Below are positions 45,882 through 55,194 of a stretch of DNA of 64,000 nt, piece by piece. Under the pieces are notes generated by a model that was not told the DNA's origin, did not search any database, and saw nothing but the letters and a program-made list of their open reading frames with translations. The DNA comes from Nannochloris sp. 'desiccata' (lineage: Eukaryota > Chlorophyta > Trebouxiophyceae > Chlorellales > Chlorellaceae). Each line of letters starts with the position of its first letter. Positions within the stretch are counted from its first letter, which is position 1. The stretch lies in NCBI GenBank assembly GCA_019044685.2, contig JAGTXX020000005.1, positions 434,001-498,000 of the forward strand, in the 5' to 3' direction. The position numbers were made by a program, and so were the translations under genes.

Positions 45882-46284
45882 TGTAATGCAATTGATATGC
45901 AAGAATTGCTATCTAATCTTGGGTGGCATTATCCGTGTTGGCTTCATCCAGTTTCCAACGCAGCAGGGGTCCCCCAACAGCCAAGATTCAAGGCGCAAAA
46001 GTCTCGGAAAACAAGTGAGCTCACTTGTTTCTATTCCGGCACAAGCTGCAACCTTCATGTTCACTTAATTGATTCGTTGAGGGCTCAAACACTTCTAAAT
46101 TGGACCCAGCAAATGACACAGATCGCGGGTTTATCTTCCCGAGACTGCGCACACGCAACAAAATCCTGCATGCATCAAAAACATCAAGATTAAGACTTGT
46201 CGCGCATAGTTTATCTTTTAATCAAGCCTAGATCATCTCCATTGTTTATTTAAGATATAGGATCGCCTTGAAACCCGATCAATC
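45882..46284. promoter_or_regulatory. Divergent promoter region containing a perfect 22-bp palindrome
   Basis: 403 bp separate the protease (-) and AP2 (+) start codons. At 46009-46030 lies an uninterrupted 22-bp palindrome centred on GAGCTC with CAAGTG/CACTTG half-sites. It could be a site for a dimeric transcription factor. Function is inference. Confidence 0.45.
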
Positions 46285-47016
46285 ATGCAAGCTGAGAGGC
46301 GCACTGAAACTACAGCTCATGGCGCTGTTGCTCCAACACCCTCCTCGGGGCCTAGCTCACACTTCCGTGGCGTCTCTTTGTTGAAACGCACAGGTCGCTG
46401 GCACGCACAGATCAATTTTGATGGTCGCCAAGTCCATCTTGGATTCTTCCACACAGAAGGAGAAGCTGCTTCTGCTTACGATCGAGCTGCGGTAATCAAA
46501 TGGTGTGCTGCGGCTGCAGGCTTTCCTGAACCCTCACACCCACCTCAACTCAATTTTGGACTTCAACCTTATTCCAAAGAGCTATCTTTCTTGTCCAAAT
46601 TGACCCCTGCGTGGTTATTAACTGCTTTGGGTGAAGAAAAAAGTCGTAGAGAGGTCATGGCCGCATTGGCCCACGGCTTTGCCCCGTCTTCAACTGGTGC
46701 TGGTGCTTCCGCAGCTCTAGTTGCTACCGTAGCAGCCATTGATCCCCCTTCTCCATCTGTGGTTCTTCCTGAGAAGCTTACAAGAAGCTTGCTTCCTATA
46801 TTGCAAACTAAAAAGCCGATGGCCCCAATTGCTGTTCGCTCAACCTTTATTTCAAAAAGAGCTAGTCCCGAACGGCTTTCCTCCGATTCGTCTGAAACGA
46901 TGGTGGCAACTACTCCTATTGCTGCTGCAGTGTCAGTAGTTGCACCTGCAACACCGCCAGCAATGAGGCAGAAACGCCGCAAACTGGCAGTCCCTATGCA
47001 CGGCCCTTGTATGTAA
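46285..47016 (+). CDS. AP2/ERF-domain transcription factor
   Basis: A single-exon 243-residue protein with one AP2 domain at about residues 27-75 (SHFRGVSLLKRTGRWHAQIN, then VHLGFFHTEGEAASAYDRAA). The FRGV, W-A and LG-F/AA-AYD residues that form the three-stranded DNA-contacting sheet and helix are present. The rest is Ala/Pro/Ser rich, with a basic C-terminus (RQKRRKLAVPM) that could be a nuclear localisation signal. AP2 proteins regulate transcription through GCC or related boxes. Single-domain algal AP2 proteins are not cleanly assigned to the land-plant ERF or DREB classes. Expression may share the upstream region with the protease gene. Confidence 0.88.
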   Translation: MQAERRTETTAHGAVAPTPSSGPSSHFRGVSLLKRTGRWHAQINFDGRQVHLGFFHTEGEAASAYDRAAVIKWCAAAAGFPEPSHPPQLNFGLQPYSKELSFLSKLTPAWLLTALGEEKSRREVMAALAHGFAPSSTGAGASAALVATVAAIDPPSPSVVLPEKLTRSLLPILQTKKPMAPIAVRSTFISKRASPERLSSDSSETMVATTPIAAAVSVVAPATPPAMRQKRRKLAVPMHGPCM

Positions 47017-47535
47017 ATACTTATAACTCTGAAACTTTTACTTTTTTTTGGTTGTTTTCTTCTTCCATCATATGGATTGGCAAGAAGGCTCTTTCTATGC
47101 CTACCAACAATTTTCCTCCCGTGAGAATAGCCCTTTCTCCTTTCTTTCTCTAAATCTTCATATTTATCCCTACCCCTCTGTTGAGTTCTCTTTCGGCTTG
47201 TTGGCTGACCTTGATTCAATTCATTTTTTCTTCTCCCCTCTCTTCATGATCTTTCTTTTTTATCTATACTTCAATTGCCCACTTGACCATGATTGAAAAG
47301 ATTTTGCAATTTTTATATTGAAAAGCACAAATTTTCCCCGTCGACCTTCTCAACATTTCTCTGCTTTTGAGGGAAAGAAGCTGGTTGATATTTTCCATAT
47401 ATATTATCTGTATAACAGTATCGCCATTTTTCCTTTCACCTGGCACTGCTTTATTTTTAGTAACGCTCTTAAACTGTAAGATAACAAAATATTAAAAACA
47501 AAAAATAAAAACCGACAGAAACAAGAAAAAATATG
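47017..47535. other. Convergent intergenic region
   Basis: T-rich 3' flank of the AP2 gene and 3' flank of dapF. The 82-codon plus frame at 47048-47296 is low-complexity Phe/Leu and is not supported. Confidence 0.35.
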
Positions 47536-48516
47536 TTACTCAAGATAGCTCCCTGCTAGATCGCCACCAAACACCCTTTCAGCAGGTCCAGTCATATAGA
47601 TTCTATTATCTTGTTCATTCCACTCAATTAACAATGGACCACCGGGTAAATCTACCCTACAAGTACGCTCAACTTTACCTTCAAGCACTCCGGCAACGAC
47701 CGTAGCACACGCACCAGTGCCACACGCCAAGGTCCTTCCTGCCCCTCTTTCCCAAACAATCATGCGGACATGGCTAGGAGATAAGATTTGCACAAATTCG
47801 GTGTTTGTTTTAGCAGGGAATGCGGCATTATTTTCAAATAAGGGGCCAATTGTCGACAAATCGAGAGAATCAAGATCAATTGGCACTTCATCAGCAGTAT
47901 ACGTGACAGCGTGAGGGTTGCCCATAGAAACACAGGTCATGAGCCATGTCTTTCCAGCAACATCTAATTTTTGTGCAATGACTGCACCGTCCTCTGCACG
48001 GGTAGACTGTAAAGTGGTAGGTACTTGTGCTGCTGAGAGAATTGGTTCACCCATGTCTACGCGGACTTGGCCATCTGGACGCATAGCAGGCTGAATAAGG
48101 CCTGCCAAAGTGTGGATCTTGTACTGGGTAGAGTCTGCGGCGGTATCAATGTCTGCGACAAAGCGGGCTAAGCAACGGATACCGTTGCCACACATTTCAG
48201 GCTCGCTGCCGTCGCTGTTGTAGATGCGCATGGTAAGGTCAGTATCTCCTACAGGCGGGAGGGCAAAGATGACTCCATCGCCTCCAATGCCGAAATTACG
48301 GTCGCACATACGAGCTGCTTGTTCAGGAGTGAGGACTGGGGAGGCCTGGTGCCTGTTATCTATTAAAATGAAATCATTTCCCAAGCCTTGGTATTTGGCA
48401 AAGCGGAGGGGAGTTGCCTGGCAACGCACGTTTCCTTTCTGTCGATTATTATTTTGTGCTGGCATACGGGAAGAGGAGAGCTGTGTAGCAGCGGTTCTAG
48501 CGCTGAAAGACATCAT
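47536..48516 (-). CDS. DAPF: Diaminopimelate epimerase, chloroplast
   Basis: A single exon of 326 residues from the first of two adjacent Met codons. It converts LL- to meso-diaminopimelate in the plastid lysine pathway. After a transit-type leader of about 40 residues ([19 protein letters not shown]), the enzyme starts [19 protein letters not shown]. The two catalytic Cys are in [15 protein letters not shown] and [12 protein letters not shown]. The repeat-half motifs [20 protein letters not shown] and [12 protein letters not shown] are intact. The C-terminus matches the family ([17 protein letters not shown]). The frame remains open upstream to a Met at 48720, but that extension looks non-coding, so I chose the start adjacent to the leader. 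Confidence 0.92.
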   Translation of the reverse strand: MMSFSARTAATQLSSSRMPAQNNNRQKGNVRCQATPLRFAKYQGLGNDFILIDNRHQASPVLTPEQAARMCDRNFGIGGDGVIFALPPVGDTDLTMRIYNSDGSEPEMCGNGIRCLARFVADIDTAADSTQYKIHTLAGLIQPAMRPDGQVRVDMGEPILSAAQVPTTLQSTRAEDGAVIAQKLDVAGKTWLMTCVSMGNPHAVTYTADEVPIDLDSLDLSTIGPLFENNAAFPAKTNTEFVQILSPSHVRMIVWERGAGRTLACGTGACATVVAGVLEGKVERTCRVDLPGGPLLIEWNEQDNRIYMTGPAERVFGGDLAGSYLE

Positions 48517-48760
48517 TTGAAAAATTGGTGCAAACTTAAGAATACAGGTTAACCACGCGCGTCTTTTAATCAAGGGGTACTGTAGGCCGAAGATGAAATT
48601 ATATCCCAAATAGCAAAAAATTTTATAATTGAGGTGTGAGAAATGGTGCATTTTGGCTCCTTGTTTTTCAGGCAGGGATGATATGTCGAACCATAAGTCA
48701 TTTTTTAGAAAGAGCATCAAGGTCTTATTGTTTGTGTCGGACGAACTCGGTGTTCTATTC

Positions 48761-48955
48761 GGGACTGTGGTCTAGTAGCTATGATTCGTCTGTACGTTAA
48801 ACAGTCATTATGCTTCCTTTTCACATGTACACAATACTAAGATCCATCATCTCATTTGTATAAATATTTCCTTCCCAATTGCAGTTCGGATAGTGTATCC
48901 CCGTGTTCTACTCGGAATGTAGACGAGGTCCCGGGTTCAAATCCCGGCTGTCCCC
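48761..48955 (+). tRNA. Probable intron-containing tRNA, anticodon uncertain
   Basis: The 3' half is well formed: T arm 48931-48947 with the loop TTCAAAT, acceptor strand CTGTCCC at 48948-48954, then a T4 pol III terminator (48960-48963). Upstream, GGGACTG at 48761-48767 pairs with it except for one T-T mismatch. A box A match (TGGTCTAGTAG, 48768-48778) is present, and CGTCT at 48787-48791 pairs exactly with AGACG at 48921-48925 as the anticodon stem. Between the stem halves is a loop plus an intron of about 120 nt, unusually long. If the intron starts after TACG, the anticodon would be ACG (Arg), but the junction is ambiguous. The weak D loop means a pseudogene is possible. Confidence 0.4.
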
Positions 48956-49196
48956 TCTATTTTGCCTTTGTTTTGATCCCATGCCCTTGGGCGCCTCCAT
49001 TGCCACCGGTCTCCATCGCCCGAGATGCCGCGGGACAGGAATTATGTTTCCTATTTGGATTTTGAGCACGTAACTTATTTTAAAACACTTTGAGAAACAA
49101 CTAGGATTATTTACAAGCATAGACACTCAAAAATGTATTTACAACATAACAATCACAAACATAAAACACCGCACCGCCAATCAACAAATTTGCAAT

Positions 49197-50831
49197 TTAA
49201 CTCTGCTTTAATTGAGCACTATGCTTTGGCGCAGGTCCAAAATCTCCAATTACCTCCCTATGAGTCGACCATACCAATTTAATAGCCTCCGGAGTTCCAA
49301 TTCCAGCAGCACGAGGGTCCCCTGCAGGTCCAAACCAGTGGTTCTGAGGAGCGCCCGTCGTTCGCCCTCTAATACCCGCATAGGTAGTCCCATTTACTGT
49401 ATTCGCCAAGATATGATTCACAAACTGGACATCATTAGAAACCACAGCAGCAGTTAAATGTGCCTCCATACGTTCACATGCTTCCAGCACGTGGGGTACA
49501 TCAGCGGGACCATACTCAGTAATCACTTGAAAAGGGCCAAATACCTCGGTAGTCACTAATTCAAAGTTACCAGGCTTGAGAATTTCTTTTAACGGAACAA
49601 AAATAGCGGTAGGCTTGATTGCGCCGTATTCAGAAGGGATTGAATGATCTTCTAAAGCTTCCCCGCCAAAAGCGACTCGAGCGCCTGGGATTGATAACAA
49701 CTTTTTAGCGTGGTCAAGCATCGCTTGCGTCGTCCAAGATAACACAGGGCCAATAGTTAGATCTTCCAGCTTTCTGGTAGAAGCACGTTTCGCTAATTCA
49801 GCCTCTAAACCAGCCTTTGCCCAGTTCTCATGAATAAACAAAATACTCTGAGCGCTGCATTTCTGTCCAGAGCAAGCATATGCGTCCTGATCACATTGCC
49901 ACGCTACGTAGTCAAATTCAGCTACGTCAGGACCGAGGATTTTCCAATCAAACCCTGCGTCTTCTAAATATACTCGACCATGATGTTCTTTTGCCAAGTG
50001 CTCCGCTACTTTCTTACTGCCAGTAAATAACGTGGAAGCAGGCTTTGCTTGGGCCAAAATTTCACCTACAGTACCTCCAGACCCATGAATCAAATCCACG
50101 TCAGCTAAAGGTAACCCGCAATGGTGTAATAGTCGGACAAATTCTTCAATAACAATAGAAACCCGCTTATCAACATGAACCAGCGGTTTGTTCCCCATGT
50201 ATAAGGCCCCCATCATCTGCAACACAGGAATCTCCAAAGGAAAATTAAACGGTGCAATTAAGGCTACAGCACCAAATGGCCAACGGTACCCTGTGCTTTG
50301 CTGTCCAGTATGGTCTCCAGGAGTGGTGAAACCACGAGCTAGGAAGCGAGGTTGATCGCCTCCAAAATTATCTAGAAACAATCTGGTGACTTTAACCTCT
50401 CCCAAGGCTTGGGCAAGGCTCTTAGGAGCGACACGCTGGATGAGCTTGGCAAAGTGCAAGGCGACGTCGTCTTTACGAAGCTCGGTAGCGGCTTTGTGGG
50501 TGATATCTCCGAGTAAAAGGTAGCGCTCAGGATTTTTTAAAGGGTTGTGGAGGCCAGTTTTGGGAACAGATTTCAAACTGTGGACAAACGGCTCGATTTC
50601 ATAGAGCTGGGTATCTGGACACTTCAAAAATGGCTGCCCATTCAATGGATCAGGTAGGGTTAGATGCTTTTCTGTAGGGGACCACTCTCCAAAAACGAGA
50701 TTAGAAGGCATTGCGGGGTTGTCAGATGTCATCTGATTAGGGTCAAAGTTAGACCAGGATGCAACGCTGCGAGCAAGAGCGGCATGGTAACCTGCTAAAT
50801 TCGAAGTTTTTACAGCTCTGCGTGCCAGCAT
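49197..50831 (-). CDS. P5CDH: Delta-1-pyrroline-5-carboxylate dehydrogenase (ALDH12), mitochondrial
   Basis: A single exon of 544 residues. It oxidises pyrroline-5-carboxylate (glutamate semialdehyde) to glutamate with NAD, the second step of proline degradation. A short mitochondrial leader (MLARRAVKTSNLAGYHAALARS) precedes the conserved body. The family features are VFGEWSPTEKHLTLPDPLNG, WPFGAVALIAPFNFPLEIP, HGSGGTVGEILAQ, FTGSKKVAEHLAKEHHGRVY, LEDAGFDWKILGPD, the catalytic Cys in YACSGQKCSAQS, and TTEVFGPFQVI. This is the plant ALDH12 type, not the ALDH4 type of animals. The end KHSAQLKQS is plausible. The enzyme prevents P5C toxicity under stress. Confidence 0.93.
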   Translation of the reverse strand: MLARRAVKTSNLAGYHAALARSVASWSNFDPNQMTSDNPAMPSNLVFGEWSPTEKHLTLPDPLNGQPFLKCPDTQLYEIEPFVHSLKSVPKTGLHNPLKNPERYLLLGDITHKAATELRKDDVALHFAKLIQRVAPKSLAQALGEVKVTRLFLDNFGGDQPRFLARGFTTPGDHTGQQSTGYRWPFGAVALIAPFNFPLEIPVLQMMGALYMGNKPLVHVDKRVSIVIEEFVRLLHHCGLPLADVDLIHGSGGTVGEILAQAKPASTLFTGSKKVAEHLAKEHHGRVYLEDAGFDWKILGPDVAEFDYVAWQCDQDAYACSGQKCSAQSILFIHENWAKAGLEAELAKRASTRKLEDLTIGPVLSWTTQAMLDHAKKLLSIPGARVAFGGEALEDHSIPSEYGAIKPTAIFVPLKEILKPGNFELVTTEVFGPFQVITEYGPADVPHVLEACERMEAHLTAAVVSNDVQFVNHILANTVNGTTYAGIRGRTTGAPQNHWFGPAGDPRAAGIGTPEAIKLVWSTHREVIGDFGPAPKHSAQLKQS

Positions 50832-51479
50832 ATTTTTTTCGGGAACGAAAACACGCTAGGTTGATTGATTTCGCTTTGGAGTAAATCTTTGATCGCTGGT
50901 TTACTGTGCTGTAGAGGTGCGATTCAAGCTTGAGCACTTGGTGATTATGTCAACCGATCTATTAACTATAGAAATAAGGTTCCGAGGATTTCAATGCAGC
51001 GATCGTTAGTGGGTGAGACTTGGCTGACGAAGCAAACAACACGTGACGAAATTGCAACTTGAAGTTGAACTTCAATGCAAGTGCCACTAGAAGGGGGGCT
51101 CAATGGAGGGTTGTTTTTTCATCATATTGAGAGCAGCTCTCCCCATTTTCGGCTTCAAGGAGTATGTAGTTAAGAGGAATTAGCAGACTTAAAGCCTATT
51201 CCATGCCCTTAGCTCTGCAACCTGACGACCTCCTGCCAGTGGCTCTGTCGCTCCCGCTGCGCTTTCAGTCAGTGTTCAAATATTAACTTAAACCTACACT
51301 TAACAACCAGCAGCCTGCATAAACTATTAACCAACTATATCGCCGCCTTATCACAGCCTTTGCGCACGTAACGATAAAGGCAGCAACCTCAAACCTTTGC
51401 TAATCTTAGTGTAATTTAAACAGATTTATTTCCAAAACAGCCCGTTTCGCTCAAATAAACAACATAGCACAGTATTAGA
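50832..51479. other. Divergent intergenic region, no gene seen
   Basis: About 650 bp between P5CDH (-) and the saposin-domain gene (+). No ORF, repeat or RNA fold that I can support. Confidence 0.4.
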
Positions 51480-52606
51480 ATGAAAACGTATTTCGTAGCA
51501 CTGGTGCTGCTCCTTACGGTAGCCACCCCTTGCAGCTGGGCTTTGAAATTGCCCTCTTCAAGGATCCAGCCTTCTTCTTTAGCCGTGTCAGACGAGACAC
51601 CTTGCGAAACCTGCTTAAAAATTGTAGAAGATGCAGAAGACTATCTTGCCTCGCCTACTACCCAGGATGCGATCGTCACCTTTTTACAAGACAACCTTTG
51701 CTCATTACTCCCTAAAGACTCCTCCCGCACCTGCTCCCAAGAAGCTCGCGTCTTGATAGCCCAAGCAGTCGCCAGCATGGAACAGAAAATCACCCCTGAA
51801 GTAGTCTGCACATACATGGGTACCTGTGGGACTGGTGCTCTTGCTGTCAAGCTCGCTCAAGCTGCAGGACTCAATTCCTTAGACGCTCAAGGCTTTCCAG
51901 TTGAATGCCCTGTCTGCAAACTGGTAATGACCAACATTGTGCAGAAATTAAAAGACCCTACATCTAGGGAAGAGATTCACTCAGCTGCGCTTGATGCTTG
52001 TGAAGATATTGCTGAACCTGAAGGTGTTTTGAAATGCCGTGCTGATGTGGAGCAGTTGTTTGCTTCTTTGGATGCCTTGCTGGACGATTTAGATGCTGGC
52101 CGTGCGTGTAAAGTACTGCAATTCTGTGGAGATGCTGCCCAAAGGGTAGCACCACCAGCGGGGATTGTGGCATTACGTCAAATTCCGAGCAGGTTGAATG
52201 AGATACACAAAGCGTCTTCGGGCTTGGTGGGAGATGATCAAGGGTGCCAGGCGTGTGAGAGCGTGCTTTCTGAAGCCGTTTCTATTCTTATGGTAAATGT
52301 CTTTGTATTATAAAGTTATTTTTTTGCTTTTTGGGAAAAAAACTGCTTTAAGTTGATTATTTTCTAACAATATTTTGCATGTTTGCTTTATCCTTCTCTT
52401 TGCAGAACCCCGATATTCAGAAAGAAGTACTGGACTTTGCCAAGCAGAGCTGCGATAGTTTTGATGATTATAAAGACCAATGTGTAGAGTATATTGATAT
52501 GTATGGACCTATGGCGTTTGGAATGATGATCACTTATCTGCAGCCACTGCAGTTTTGCACGAGGATAGGCTATTGCGATGGCCCCGTGCAGGCAAAAACT
52601 TTTTGA
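51480..52606 (+). CDS. Secreted or lysosome/vacuole-type saposin B domain protein
   Basis: Two exons (51480-52292, 52406-52606), phase 0, give 337 residues. A signal peptide (MKTYFVALVLLLTVATPCSWA) is followed by three saposin B-type modules, each with the six-Cys pattern: from PCETCLKIVEDAEDYL to MGTC, from VECPVCKLVMTNIVQKL to VLQFC, and from GCQACESVLSEAVSIL to RIGYC. The intron splits the third module. Saposins bind and lift lipids for hydrolases, or form amphipathic bundles in vacuoles. The three modules are not fused to an aspartic protease here, so it resembles a prosaposin-like precursor. Without exon 2 the last module would be truncated at an in-frame stop. Confidence 0.88.
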
Positions 52607-52817
52607 TTATTTCTATTCTACTCTCCCTTTTGACAGTCTTGTTGTTTCCTTTTATTAACAATTTTTGTACGTTTTGCCCATTATTATTATTGCATTTGTA
52701 AATCTTTTCTGGAAGTAAGTCAGGAGTCAAGATGAATTTCTGATGCTTTGACCGAGAGAAAGTAAGAAACTTGACAGCTTAATGCCTTTCAACATAGCAT
52801 AAGGTAATATCAATAAC

Positions 52818-53597
52818 ATGCACGAGCATTTGAGTGACAGCAGCGATGAAGGGTAAGCTTTCTGTTCAGAATGAAAGCAATCAAATTCAGATTTCCTCTT
52901 TTTTCATCGGTCCCTCTTTTTCGGACGATCTAATCTAGACTAAGCTTTCCCAAGTGTCTCAATATACAGATACGACAGTGAAGAAGAGCGGCTGCGAGAG
53001 CGGCTGCAAAATATGCAACGCAAAAGGCAAGTTCAAGATGCGGCAACACGGCAAATGGACGCGCTGCGGAGACACAGAGCTGAACGTGAAGCTGCAGCAA
53101 AAATAAAACAAGGCGCCCATTTTGAAAATCGTAATGCATACTTTAATAGCAACAGTATGGAAACAACGTCTACTAGCCGGGAAGATCCAGATGACGCCGT
53201 GCTGGCGGAGCATGAAGCCCGCTGGGCTACTATTGAAGCCGCTGCTTGTATCAATACAACAACTTCGAGCACTGAATCAGCCCCTTATGAATATGCCGTA
53301 TTGACATATAATACGTTACCATGGCCACCATTTGGAGATAATCTACACAGATATTTACTAGCTCTCAGCAGCAGTGGTGTCTCCACCGCTCGCAGCGGCG
53401 ATGTGCACAACATAAATTCTACAGCTGACCTACGGCGGGCGTATACTCGAGCGTGCCTTCGATGGCATCCTGATAAGTTTCAGCATAGGTTTAGCCGCCT
53501 AGTTCTTGAAGAACACTTGGTTCAAATTATGGATAGAGTGCAAGATGTAGCTCAGGGGATTAATCAAGCCTACCAGGAGCTGCGGCAAGATTCCTAG
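52818..53597 (+). CDS. NFKBIL1-like protein with J-domain-like C-terminus
   Basis: Two exons (52818-52852, 52970-53597), phase 2, give 220 residues. Exon 1 has 11 codons (MHEHLSDSSDE), and exon 2 opens GYDSEEERLRERLQNMQRKR, a charged helix followed by MDALRRHRAEREAAAKIK. The C-terminal part (LRRAYTRACLRWHPDKFQHR through VAQGINQAYQELRQDS) has the HPD of a J domain and matches NF-kappa-B inhibitor-like 1, as does the LPWPP before it. In animals and plants this protein associates with nuclear mRNA-processing factors. A Ser/Thr-rich linker lies between the coil and the J-like region. I read the HPD tripeptide as family-typical, so Hsp70 stimulation is possible but unproven. Confidence 0.75.
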
Positions 53598-53898
53598 GGC
53601 GCTTAGTTTAACTTTTTTATTATGATATAGCGTCGAAGAACGCGCTTTCAGTCACAAGTCAGCAAGTTTAAGAAGCTTTTTGCCTCCTTTCATTTAATCC
53701 TGCTGCGTGCTGTGCTCAACTGACTTCGGCGCTGCCCAGACAGGCAGTCTGACGACGTGCGTCTGGGAATAAAATATTTAAGATTGAGGCCTTAAACTCT
53801 CTCCCTACACGCCTACATTCATCATTATATCTATTCTATTATTACCTTTATCACCTAAGCTTGTGATTTTCACGCAACACCGCAGCAAATCAGCAGTC
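53598..53898. other. Short intergenic region
   Basis: 3' flank of the NFKBIL1-like gene and promoter side of the secreted beta-barrel gene, AT-rich near 53768-53780. No further feature. Confidence 0.3.
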
Positions 53899-54472
53899 AT
53901 GTTCAAGAGCCTTTTGATCGTCGCCGTTTTTCTCATGGCCTTCACTGGAAGTGCCGATGCAAAAAACAAAGGATTCGCCGCTGGTAAGCCTTGTTAAGAT
54001 GTATAGTTCATAGACAGATTGCGTATTTTTATTCCGGCTGCCTTTATATCCTTTACTAATTGTTCGTCTGTCTCCACCCATTTGTGCAGCCACACAAGTG
54101 ACCGACTGGGCGTCAAATACCTGCAAGGTTGGCCAGGAAGAACTCGATGGAATGTTTTACGGATCAGTAGCTGAAGAGCATTGGGAGAATGGCTCCGTGT
54201 GCGGCAAGTGCATTCGCGTCAGGGGAATTCAGGGACGTGCCCTGGCCAAGACTTATCTTATCAAGGTGGTCGACTTGTGCGACAACTGCAACGTCAATGA
54301 TCTTTCCTTATCTACTGAGGCATTGGAAGCTGTACAGGGAACTTCCGCTAAGAAGAGGATTGAGTGGGAGTGGGCATCATGCACTAACGAGCGTGAAGCT
54401 CTTACTAGCAGCACTGGCCGCGACACCAAGAAAAACAGTAGTAAATCTGGCCGCAAGATGCTAAGTAACTAA
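53899..54472 (+). CDS. Small secreted protein with double-psi beta-barrel (RlpA/expansin N-like)
   Basis: Two exons (53899-53983, 54090-54472), phase 1, give 155 residues. The signal peptide is MFKSLLIVAVFLMAFTGSADA. The mature part contains the double-psi beta-barrel features of expansin N-domains, barwin-like and RlpA proteins: DGMFYGSVAEEHW, SVCGKCIRVRG, YLIKVVDLCDNCNVNDLSLS (with the barrel Asp and the His/Asn region altered) and WEWASC. Six Cys remain. There is no second, carbohydrate-binding expansin domain. The tail is Lys/Ser rich (DTKKNSSKSGRKMLSN). A role in the wall or extracellular matrix is inferred from the family; catalysis is unlikely or unknown. Confidence 0.7.
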
Positions 54473-55194
54473 GCTTCTCGCATGTTCTGGCAGATCTGAC
54501 TACATTGTTGACCTCTCTGACTTCCTTTTTTTCTACGGGCGGGTCTTCCCTGCAAGTGACCACAACATACTTCGATTCAACCTGATGGCTCCCCTTTGAC
54601 TTCTTACCGAAACGTACACCCCCTATTTGTGAAATTTCAAGGATGAAAGTGATTTCTATCTACTTTCCTTGCTCATTATCATTCCAGCCCTTCCTCCCCT
54701 TTGCGCCGTTTCATCCTTTCATTTAATTTTTTTTCCGAGAAAAAAATTATATTCATTGCGGCCTTTCTCGGCCGGCACTCGTCATTCCTGATTCTTTGAA
54801 GTCGTTGGCTTTATTACTCTATTGAACGCTCTTTGGCGCTGCACACACGTTGGCGAGTGATGCACACTACACGAGAGTTGCAATAGAACGGAAATAAAAC
54901 AACTTCACATTCTTTTTTGCGCCTACCACCTTTCTCTTGATTAGAGATCTCTATTGAATAAACATTTGATTGACATTCTTCTTTTACCTTTATTTTCCTG
55001 CTAATTTCTCTTATCTTGTTCTACTGATACCTTCAAAAACAAAATTCGCATTTTAAAACAAATAACAGTCAATATAAAAAACGAGCCCCAGTCAACGTCA
55101 AAAAGTCAAACTCAATTTTTAGCAAAGTTAAATATAAATAACAAATGTAGAAATAAGTTACAAGAGCGGCGAGAATAAATCAAGTCTCAGCTGT
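54473..55194. other. Convergent 3' intergenic region
   Basis: About 720 bp between the secreted beta-barrel gene and the apyrase 3' end. T- and A-rich; no gene or repeat recognised. Confidence 0.4.
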
